64,000 nucleotides of DNA from Morinoia aosen (Eukaryota; Arthropoda; Malacostraca; Amphipoda; Talitridae). The notes beneath the pieces are model-generated. The model was not told the DNA's origin. It made no database searches and saw nothing but the letters and a program-made list of their open reading frames with translations. Below are positions 25,480 through 34,500 of this stretch, piece by piece (within the stretch, counting starts at the first letter, position 1; the number at the start of each line of letters is the position of its first letter). The stretch is taken from assembly GCA_030386875.1 (NCBI GenBank), contig CM059580.1, positions 496,001 to 560,000 of the forward strand, written 5' to 3'. A program made the translations under genes and the position numbers.

Positions 25480-25698
25480 GTTAGTTGCGATGGGTTAAAC
25501 CGAAGTTCAATATTCAACTTGAATTTAAAGTCAAAAGTGATAAGCAAATTTGTAAATATCAAACATTAACTGGGCCTGTTAAATACCACTAATTTAGAAA
25601 GGTTGTTAGAATTTTTCAAAACGACCCATCGATGGGTCGTTTCGCAGCAGGAAAAACCTAAGCACGACCCACCGGTGGGTCGTGTCGCAGTCAACGTG
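25477..25698. mobile_element. 222-bp piggyBac-like MITE inside BEL-1 RT
   Basis: A short non-coding element flanked by TTAA on both sides, as expected for piggyBac-superfamily insertion. With the TTAA, the left end reads ttaacacgttagttgcga. The right end, read inward, is ttaacacgttgactgcga, matching at 15 of 18 positions. Near the right end are two perfect palindromes: 25619-25642 (centred on acccatcgatgggt) and 25663-25684 (centred on acccaccggtgggt). Each is followed by a tcgcag-like tail, so the right end looks like two ~42-bp tandem copies. The insertion with one TTAA adds 226 bp (226 mod 3 = 1), which agrees with the one-base frame difference between the BEL-1 frames on either side. There is no transposase, so movement would need one supplied from elsewhere. 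Confidence 0.87.
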
Positions 25699-28645
25699 TT
25701 AAATTATACACTGAACGTTTAAATTCTGAAAACTCAGGGTCACCTTCTTCACGAACCAAGATCAGATACAAGGCCATCATCAAGATAAAGGGACTACATC
25801 GGAGGCCAAACGATAGCCTCTTGTTTCGATATGCACGAATAGAAAAGTCTCCCTTACTGACGTTATTGAACCATAAGCACATCAACCTATTCTGATCAAC
25901 CTCCGTTAGAGCTATGTTTAAGAATGCCTTCTCTAGGTCAAAGGTAAGAAGATATTGACCGAATCGCAGCAAAATTATGGCTACAGACAGCTTAGGGTTC
26001 AGAGTCGGGCCTGGTAACATGGCTTGGTTATGGCTAACCGTAGCCTCGTCACCAGCCTCCTTTAGGTTGGAAAGATAGACTACTCGGCATTTAGTAGTTT
26101 CACGGCTCATCTTAAACACCCCCATATGCGCCAAAAAACTGCACTCGGGATGCTCTTCCAGAAAGGAATTTAGATTATCAATTTTCTCGATTATCCCTGC
26201 CCGTTCTTGTTCCTTGAAAACATCGTCGTACAATTTAAGTTTAGTTGGGCATTTTTGTAGCTTTTTAAGATTTGAATTCAAAATCATTTTAGACAGGTTA
26301 AAGTTTTGTGATAAATTGTGAGAATTTTTATTATTCCAAGTAAGGGGCATTATTAGCCTGCCTTCGTCATCTCTAGACGAGTTCTCAATCACGTAATCTA
26401 TCAGTTTCAAATTGGTCTCGCTTTCGCGCTCTTCCATTTCAGAATCATGCAGATCAAGAGCCCGAGAGTACACCCTTTCCAAAACTTCTTCTGATGCCCT
26501 TTCAAGAGCGGACTCCAGCAGATCACCCCTCTCATCCTGAACAACAACTGAATGGTTATGACGACCAAAGGCTGAGGTATCAGCATCCCCATCACCACCT
26601 GCCGCATCCCAGGTATGAAGAGGAGACTCTACTTCTGAACTTACTTCAGAGGTATGGGAGTGAAGGGACGTAGTCACGTTGGAAGAGTTTTCGGCGACTG
26701 GTTCTGAAGCGGCGGCATGTTCCCCAATGCTCGTCGACGACTCTGCACCCCGAGTTGCATGCTGAATGGTACTCTGGGCAAAAGGCAAGTGTCTGGCATT
26801 CAAGAGCATTCGATTTACATCCCCGGACAACATTACACCCATGGACGTATCAATGTAAGTTGAAAACTCATTCTGTCCAAATTTATGGTAGGCTATATCC
26901 AAATAAGGATCAACATCAGCCCCAAGAACCAAGTCCAACTCAGTTATAGACTTCGTTGAGTCTATCAGGCGCTCATCGGCAAGATGATAGCCCTTTTCGA
27001 CGAAAGTCTGCGCAATTTTATGCAAGTTTTGTACATTTAGTTTTATGTTTATTTCTGGAACACAGATGGCTTTTAATTTTACGATTTTATTGTTGATAGA
27101 CAACGGTACCTCCGCAATTGAAGTTTTTAACTCTCTACTTGCGTTGAAGCCGTGGATAATCAGAGGCACATCCTCCTGTAAGATAGTTAGTTTATGATTT
27201 TTTACAAATTTACTGGAAATAAAGTTTCTCTGGCACCCACCGTCTTTCAAACCTCTGATCTTTAAGTTACCGGTTGAGTAAAGAGGACATGTGAACGTAG
27301 GCAAAACTATCGTTTCATCCACCGTGTTGGTGAAAACGGTCTGCACTAAAGAAGCACTGGTATTTGTTAATAAAGTTTGGTTATCGGATTTGTTTGCAAT
27401 TTTACCTGTAGATTGAAGGCACAAATAAGTTAAATGGGCACCATTACAATGACGGCACTTCGAAGAAAAATTAAACCTACATTTTGCAGATTTATGATTT
27501 CGGAAAGAACACTTTGTGCAAGCATTGAGGCTTTTAATTTTATCAAATTTTTTCTTTGGAGAGTCAAAGACAGGACAGGTTCTTAAATTGTGATTGGCGT
27601 CCCTCTTTTCGCTTTCGCAAAGAAAGCACGGTGGCAAAGGTTTAGTTTGCACTTTAACCGCTAAGCCAGCGGTGCCAAGCGTTTGATTCCCGTATGAGGG
27701 ACCATACTCTTTTTCCTTGGAAATGAATTTTTCTTTGGAAAATGTCTTTGGTTTAACAGCCGGCAACCTATTAACCGCGTCAAAGATATTCTTAGTGATT
27801 TCACCAAGAGCTGGTAAATTTTGATTAGTAATTTGGATCAGTTGAGTTTGAAGTTGTGCATTCATGGCATTCCATATGAAAAACTGGAGCACATCTTCGG
27901 AATTTATTTTTAAGTTATCAAATGACGCCAAAATAGATCTCATTTCACCAACAAAGGGGTACGGATCGGCGCCTGCTGGTAAATCAAGCCCAGCTAGTCT
28001 TTTTAACACATCGTGTTTCTGAACTTCTACAGAAGCAAACGCTTGCTGTAGTAAGGACTTCGCCGTCTCGTAAGACTGGTCTTTGACATCAAGCGAATCA
28101 ATTAGTAATTTGGGAGAACCCCGAAGCTGTCGACCCAAGTATATGAACTTTTCGTAACTAGATAACGAATGTTTATCTAGTATAGATTCAAAGTTATAAA
28201 AGAACTTTTCGAGATCATCTTTTTTAGGGTCAGAATACACTGGTAACGGTACCTCGGGCAGCTTAAGCTTTGGGAGTGTCGCTGCTGAAGAACTGGGTAG
28301 CTGAGCTCCGCCCGTTCCAGATGTCGGCCCCGTGTGACTCGCGACCGGCTCCAAGCTGTTTTGAAGCCTCAAAATGTCCCCGACCAGCAATTCCTCGTAC
28401 TGCTCTTCCTCTTCCAAATTTTTGTTTACTTCCTCTTCGGATGAATTATTCTGGATAAGAAGAGACATTACATTTTGATCTAGGGACCTTAGTTCAAGCT
28501 GGAGAGCTTTTGACCTCTCCAGAAGAACCCTTCTCTGCTCTAGGCTCAGAGAATCAATCTCTGAGGAAACTCTAGAAGAAATTTTGGACACTTTTTGTCG
28601 AACATAGCCTCGATTCTTCAGGGTCCTCGAAAGTTCTGCAGTCAT
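25691..28645 (-). CDS. BEL-1 gag, protease and RT N-terminal part
   Basis: A 984-residue frame starting at the ATG 152 bp inside the 5' LTR. Residues ~35-95 are charged and helix-prone. Residues ~128-300 match the gag region typical of BEL/Pao (DUF1759-like). Cys/His fingers follow at C340-C343 onwards, C376-C379-H384-C389 and C397-C400-H404-C409. The A17-like protease region has its putative catalytic Asp at D468 in DGGCQ, not the usual D(S/T)G. Residues ~620-750 are a low-complexity acidic linker. RT begins at about 800, with the first catalytic Asp candidate D903 (TFDLEKAF). The frame ends after RSVYN; the last residues and the stop come from the TTAA and the MITE terminal repeat. The protein therefore lacks the RT YxDD-type box, RNase H and integrase. 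Gag and protease could still be made. Confidence 0.9.
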   Translation of the reverse strand: MTAELSRTLKNRGYVRQKVSKISSRVSSEIDSLSLEQRRVLLERSKALQLELRSLDQNVMSLLIQNNSSEEEVNKNLEEEEQYEELLVGDILRLQNSLEPVASHTGPTSGTGGAQLPSSSAATLPKLKLPEVPLPVYSDPKKDDLEKFFYNFESILDKHSLSSYEKFIYLGRQLRGSPKLLIDSLDVKDQSYETAKSLLQQAFASVEVQKHDVLKRLAGLDLPAGADPYPFVGEMRSILASFDNLKINSEDVLQFFIWNAMNAQLQTQLIQITNQNLPALGEITKNIFDAVNRLPAVKPKTFSKEKFISKEKEYGPSYGNQTLGTAGLAVKVQTKPLPPCFLCESEKRDANHNLRTCPVFDSPKKKFDKIKSLNACTKCSFRNHKSAKCRFNFSSKCRHCNGAHLTYLCLQSTGKIANKSDNQTLLTNTSASLVQTVFTNTVDETIVLPTFTCPLYSTGNLKIRGLKDGGCQRNFISSKFVKNHKLTILQEDVPLIIHGFNASRELKTSIAEVPLSINNKIVKLKAICVPEINIKLNVQNLHKIAQTFVEKGYHLADERLIDSTKSITELDLVLGADVDPYLDIAYHKFGQNEFSTYIDTSMGVMLSGDVNRMLLNARHLPFAQSTIQHATRGAESSTSIGEHAAASEPVAENSSNVTTSLHSHTSEVSSEVESPLHTWDAAGGDGDADTSAFGRHNHSVVVQDERGDLLESALERASEEVLERVYSRALDLHDSEMEERESETNLKLIDYVIENSSRDDEGRLIMPLTWNNKNSHNLSQNFNLSKMILNSNLKKLQKCPTKLKLYDDVFKEQERAGIIEKIDNLNSFLEEHPECSFLAHMGVFKMSRETTKCRVVYLSNLKEAGDEATVSHNQAMLPGPTLNPKLSVAIILLRFGQYLLTFDLEKAFLNIALTEVDQNRLMCLWFNNVSKGDFSIRAYRNKRLSFGLRCSPFILMMALYLILVREEGDPEFSEFKRSVYNLTR

Positions 28646-28779
28646 TTTGGAATAGAAAGTTATAAGTTTATTTTATTTATTTATTTTTTTTTTGAGAACA
28701 CAACACCGGCAACTGCATCGCCCCGCCAACTCTCAAACGAGAGGTCCTGAAAGCTGAAAAATAATTAGAGTGTAGCCGC

Positions 28780-28797
28780 TCCCCATACTGGCCACCA
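28780..28797 (-). promoter_or_regulatory. Candidate tRNA primer-binding site of BEL-1
   Basis: Immediately downstream of the 5' LTR on the element strand is TGGTGGCCAGTATGGGGA. The TGG start complements the CCA end of a tRNA, as in most LTR elements. The position next to the LTR fits. I could not assign the primer tRNA with confidence. Confidence 0.65.
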
Positions 28798-30630
28798 TAC
28801 GAAAAACTATGAACAATTGGGGGAATATAAAATCGAGCGGCCGAGAGCATTTAATATTAATTAGGTAACAGCACTACACTTCTTTCGACAGAAATGAGAT
28901 TAGGTGCTGCTGTTGGTAAAAATGCTCCAGGCGGCCACGAATCGCGGAGAAGACCAAACCGCCCAACTGCCGTTTAACGTCACCTGGCGAAGTGAAAAAT
29001 ATGTTAGCTTTAGTATATTGATAGGTACGAAACCTGGTCATAGGGCGAAAGCCCGAACGGTAATAGGGCGAAAGCCCGAAAGCTAATAATAGGGCGAAAG
29101 CCCGAAAGGTAATAATAGGGCGAAAGCCCGAAAGGTAATAATAGGGCGAAAGCCCGAAAGGTAATAATAGGGCGAAAGCCCGAAAGGTAATAATAGGGCG
29201 AAAGCCCAAAAGGTAATAATAGGGCGAAAGCCCGAAAGGTAATAATAGGGCGAAAGCCCGAAAGGTAATAATAGGGCGAAAGCCCGAAAGGTAATAATAG
29301 GGCGAAAGCCCGAAAGTTAATAATAGGGCGAAAGCCCGAAAGTTAATAATAGGGCGAAAGCCCGAAAGTTAATAATAGGGCGAAAGCCCGAAAGTTAATA
29401 ATAGGGCGAAAGCCCGAAAGTTAATAATAGGGCGAAAGCCCGAAAGGTAATAATAGGGCGAAAGCCCGAAATGTAATAATAGGGCGAAAGCCCGAAATGT
29501 AATAATAGGGCGAAAGCCCGAAAGGTGATAATAGGGCGAAAGCCCGAAAGGTGATAATAGGGCGAAAGCCCGAACTGTAATAATAGGGCGAAAGCCCGAA
29601 CTGTAATAATAGGGCGAAAGCCCGAACTGTAATAATAGGGCGAAAGCCCGAACTGTAATAATAGGGCGAAAGCCCGAACTGTAATAATAGGGCGAAAGCC
29701 CGAACTGTAATAATAGGGCGAAAGCCCGAACTGTAATAATAGGGCGAAAGCCCGAACTGTAATAATAGGGCGAAAGCCCGAACTGTAATAATAGGGCGAA
29801 AGCCCGAACTGTAATAATAGGGCGAAAGCCCGAACTGTAATAATAGGGCGAAAGCCCGAACTGTAATAATAGGGCGAAAGCCCGAACTGTAATAATAGGG
29901 CGAAAGCCCGAACTGTAATAATAGGGCGAAAGCCCGAACTGTAATAATAGGGCGAAAGCCCGAACTGTAATAATAAGTAAGTTAATAGAAATTTAGTCTA
30001 TTCGCCAGGAAAAAGTAGGGGTCGACTGGTCTAAAGGCTCCATGGATATCAACTCACTAGCAGACATGCGCCCAGCCTAAGAGTGACGAACCTCGAATGT
30101 CCATGGAGTTGGGAGCTCCTCCGACGACAGATGGTTAGGGCGAGCTTGCAGGAGTCGTGCTGGTGTACGGCTCACAGCTTCGGCATCGCACCATCCTGAC
30201 GTCCGTCGATGCATGAGATTCCCAGCTCCAGCCCAAGACAACCAGAAGAGCGAAGGCGGAGCGAAGAAGCAGCGCGGTAACGGTGAGCTTAGCCACTCAT
30301 CCTCCCGTCGCCTGTCCGCCTTAAAATGTTGCAGGGAAGACGCATCCAAACCCAAACCTTAGGTTCGGAGCAAATTAGTCCAACGGCGGAACCACGTAAA
30401 ACCTGCGGCGACAGGGAAGCGCTACACACAGAGTCAGTAGCCGGTAGTTATGATCTGCTGATAATTGGGTCAGATGACCGGAGCAGAGCTTATTCTGCAG
30501 CGTCTATGGGAGCTACAGTAAACTGGATACTGTATACTGTATTTGGCCAAACTTAAACTAGGAGCCGTCTACCAGCGAGCCAGGACCACTCTAAAACCAG
30601 TCGACCAAATTTAGATCAATATTTTATATA
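28798..30630 (-). repeat. BEL-1 5' LTR (1833 bp)
   Basis: Partner of 20620-22390. It starts TATATAAAAT on the element strand, a TATA-like sequence right at the terminus, and carries the longer hairpin array. Outside the array and one 15-bp gap I saw no differences from the 3' LTR. As the 5' LTR of the insert it would hold the promoter; the start site cannot be placed from sequence. Confidence 0.93.
29043..29975. repeat. 36-unit array of the 26-bp hairpin repeat in the 5' LTR
   Basis: One 23-bp unit plus 35 units of 26 bp, 933 bp in all. Variable-block order is acggt x1, agct x1, aggt x4, aaaaggt x1, aggt x3, agtt x5, aggt x1, atgt x2, aggtg x2, actgt x16. The order matches the 3' LTR while run lengths differ in at least five places, so units were gained or lost separately in the two LTRs after insertion. 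Confidence 0.96.
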
Positions 30631-30635
30631 GGGGG
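30631..30635. repeat. BEL-1 target-site duplication, right copy
   Basis: GGGGG just after the 5' LTR, followed by tgctgctaccggtac, which continues the satellite unit interrupted at 20619. Confidence 0.88.
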
Positions 30636-30669
30636 TGCTGCTACCGGTACTACAGTTTGTCACACAAGA

Positions 30670-31514
30670 GATGTCAATTTAATATTGATTCGTATGGAAT
30701 ACACCTTGCCAGGTACAAAAATTGTTATATCTCATCCTGCCTACGTGGGACATAGATCTGATCAATTATTTTGCCGTGTACTTTTTGTAGGGAATAAAAT
30801 TGCTGTGTTAACCTAAAGAGGGAAAATATAAAACTCAGGTAATTATCAGGTGTTTCTGCTGCTGAAGTGTGGAGAGTTGCGATGCTGGAGCGCAGATGGG
30901 TGTGGGAGCGCCATTTTTTTCTGCACGGAATATGCGTCCCCTGCACAAAACGTAGGTTGAATTATCAATAGTGTGCTGCACAATTCATAATTGGGGCGTC
31001 TATCGCCTGATACAAGGCTTTCACTTATGAGCCCCTGCTTGTATCCCTAACCACCACTCTGCGCACTCCCATGAAGTGTGGAGAGTTGCGATGCTTGAGC
31101 GCAGACAGGTGTGGCAGCGGAAATTTTTTCTACACGGCACTTGCGTCCTCCTGCACATAATGTAAGTTGAAATTTCAATAGTGAGCTGCACAATTCATAA
31201 TTGGTTCATCAATCGCCTAATGCAAGGCTCCCACCTATGCACCCCTGCACAACTTCCTAATCAACCCCTCCCCCAACCACCCTTCCCCCCCCCTGCTCAC
31301 TCCCAAGCAGCCCACCCACGCATAAATCGACGATTTTCTACCAACACTTACCTATCTTGAACACTTGGACGAGCTGTTGCAGGGGATTCTGGGAGGATTC
31401 CAAAACTCGAAGTTCATGATCTCACCCTCCTCACGCCCGGCCACGTCTCTGAGGGCATAGTTTTTGAATGAGCATGGGGGTGCTGCTATCGGTACTACAG
31501 TTTGTCACACAAGA
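30670..31514. repeat. Short 845-bp HOR unit lacking one monomer
   Basis: This unit has S1 and then S2 as far as ctcacgcccggcc. It then continues with the S3 ending (acgtctctgagggcatag). The junction falls in a block shared by S2 and S3, so one monomer length (~630 bp) is missing and the last monomer is an S2/S3 hybrid. This is the expected product of unequal crossover or single-strand annealing between monomers. Confidence 0.88.
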
Positions 31515-34500
31515 GATGCCAATTTAATATTGATTCGTATGGAATACACCTTGCCAGGTACAAAAATTGTTATATCTCATCCTGCCTACGTGGGACATAG
31601 ATCTGATCAATTATTTTGCCGTGTACTTTTTGTAGGGAATAAAATTGCTGTGTTAACCTAAAGAGGGAAAATATAAAGCTCACGTAATTATCAGGTGTGT
31701 CTGCTGCTGAAGTGTGGAGAGTTGCGATGCTGGAGCGCAGACGGGTGTGGGAGCGCCATTTTTTCTGCACGGAATATGCGTCCACCTGCACAAAATGTAG
31801 GTTGAATTATCAATAGTGTGCTGCACAATTCATAATTAGGGCAGCTATCGCCTAATACAAGGCTCTCACCTATGAGCCTCTGCTTGTATCCCTAACCACC
31901 ACTCTGCGCACTCCCATGAAGCGTGGAGAGTTGCGATGCTTGAGCGCAGACGGGTGTGGCAGCGGAAATTTTTTCTACACGGCACTTGCGTCCTCCTGCA
32001 CATAATATAAGTGTAAATTTCAATATTGTGCTGCACAATTCATAATTGGTTCATCAATCGCCTAATGCAAGGCTCCCACTTATGCACCCCTGCACAACTT
32101 CCTAATCAACCCCTCCCCCAACCACCCTTCCCCCCCCCCTGCGCACTTCCAAGCAGCCCACCCACGCATAAATTGAAGATTTTCCACCAACACTTACCTT
32201 TCTCGAACACATGGACGAGCTGTTGCAGGGGATTCTGGGAGGATTCCAAAACTCGAAGTTCATGATCTTGCCCTCCTCACGCCCGGCCAAGTCTCTGAGG
32301 GCATAGGTTCTGAATGAGCATGGGGTGCTGTTACCGGTAAGACAGTTTGTCACGTAAGAGCAATGAATTGAACATTGATTCGCACGGAATACAACTAGCC
32401 TGGTACAAAATTTGTTATATCTCATCCTGCCTACGAGGGATATAGAGCTGATAAATTTTTTGTCGCATAATTTTTGTGGAGAATGAAATTACTGTGTTAA
32501 CTTGATGAGGGAAAATATAAAACTCACGTAATTATCAGGTGTGTTTTCTGCTGAAGTGTGGAGAGTTGCGATGCTGGAGCGCAGACGGGTGTGACAGCGG
32601 AAATTTTTTCTGCACGGCACTTGCGTCCTTCTGCACAATATATAAGTTGAAATTTCAATGGTGTGCTACACAATTCATAATTGGGGCATAAATCGCCTAA
32701 TACAAGGCTCCCACCTATGCACCCCCCCCCCCCTCATATATCCCTAACCAACCCCATTCTTCCCTGCGCACTCTCATGCAGCCCACCCACGCGTAAATCG
32801 AAGATTTTCTACCAACACTCACATTTTTCGAGGACATGGACGAGCTGTTGCTGGGGATTCGGGAAGATTTCCAAAACACGAAGTTCTCGATATTGCCTTT
32901 CTCACGCCCGGCCACGTCTCTGAGGGCATAGTTTCTGAATGAGCATGGGGGTGCTGCTATCGGTACTACAGTTTGTCACACAAGAGATGTCAATTTAATA
33001 TTGATTCGTATGGAATACACCTTGCCAGGTACAAAAATTGTTTTATCTCATCCTGCCTACGTGGGACATAGATCTGATCAATTATTTTGCCGTGTACTTT
33101 TTGTAGGGAATAAAATTGCTGTGCTAACCTAAAAAGGGAAAATATAAAACTCACGTAATTATCAGGTGTGTCTGCTGCTGAAGTGTGGAAAGTTGCGATG
33201 CTGGAGCGCAGATGGGTGTGGGAGCGCCATTTTTTCTGCATAGAATATGCGTACACCTGCACAAAATGTAGGTTGAATTATCAATAGTGTGCTGCACAAT
33301 TCATAATTGGGGCGTCTATCGCCGAATACAAGGCTCTCACCTATGAGCTCTGCTTGTATCCCTAACCACCACTCTGCGCACTCCCATGAAGTGTGGAGAG
33401 TTGCGATGCTTGAGCGCAGACGGGTGTGGCAGCGGAAATTTTTTCTACACGGCACTTGCGTCCTCCTGCACATAATATAAGTTGAAATTTCAATAGTGTG
33501 CTGCACAATTTATAATTGGTTCATCAATCGCCTAATGCAAGGCTCCCACCTATGCACACCTGCACAACTTCCTAATCAACCCCTCCCCCAACCACCCTTC
33601 CCCCCCCTGCGCACTCCCAAGCAGCCCACCCACGCATAAATCGAAGATTTTCCACCAACACTTACCTTTCTCGAACACATGGACGAGCTGTTGCAGGGGA
33701 TTCTGGGAGGATTCCAAAACTCGAAGTTCATGATCTTGCCCTCCTCACGCCCGGCAAAGTCTCTGAGGGCATAGGTTCTGAATGAGCATGGGGTGCTGTT
33801 ATCGGTACGACAGTTTGTAACGTGAGAGCAATGAATTGAACATTGATTCGCTCGGAATACAACTAGCCTGGTACAAAATTTGTTATATCTCATCCTGCCT
33901 ACGAGGGCTATAGAGCTGATAAATTTTTTGTCGCATAACTTTTGTAGTGAATGAAATTACTGTGTTAACTTGATGAGGGAAAATATAAAACTCACGTAAT
34001 TATCAGGTGTGTCTTCTGCTGAAGTGTGGAGAGTTGCGATGCTGGAGCGCAGACGGGTGTGACAGCGTAAATTTTTTCTGCACGGCACTTGCGTCCTTCT
34101 GCACAAAATATAAGTTAAAATTTCAATGGTTTGCTACACAATTCATAATGGGGCATAAATCGCCTAATACAAGGCTCCCACCTATGCACCCCCCCCCCCC
34201 CCCCTCATATATCCCTAACCAACCCAATTCTTCCCTGCGCACTCTCATGCAGCCCACTCAGGCGTAAATCGAAGATTTTCTACCAACACTCACATTTTTC
34301 GAGGACATGGACGAGCTGTTGCTGGGGATTCGGGAAGATTTCCAAAACACGAAGTTCTCGATCTTGCCTTTCTCACGCCCGGCCACGTCTCTGAGGGCAT
34401 AGTTTTTGAATGAGCATGGGGGTGCTGCTATCGGTACTACAGTTTGTCACACAAGAGATGTCAATTTAATATTGATTCGTATGGAATACACCTTGCCAGG

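Larger units (their letters stand above)
20620..30630 (-). mobile_element. BEL-1: BEL/Pao-like LTR retrotransposon in satellite
   Basis: A complete 10,011-bp element on the minus strand. In element order: 5' LTR 30630-28798, candidate primer-binding site 28797-28780, gag-protease-RT frame 28645-25691, a MITE insertion, RT-RNase H-integrase frame 25479-22639, a 3' UTR with duplicated hairpins, and 3' LTR 22390-20620. It sits within a satellite unit and has GGGGG duplications at 20615-20619 and 30631-30635. The LTR ends are TATATA...CGTA on the element strand rather than the usual TG...CA. The BEL/Pao call rests on gene order in one polyprotein (gag with DUF1759-like region, CCHC fingers, A17-like protease, RT, RNase H, HHCC/DDE integrase, DUF5641-like tail). 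The LTRs look nearly identical apart from repeat-unit number, which suggests recent insertion. The pol frame is disrupted, so this copy is probably not autonomous. Confidence 0.93.
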
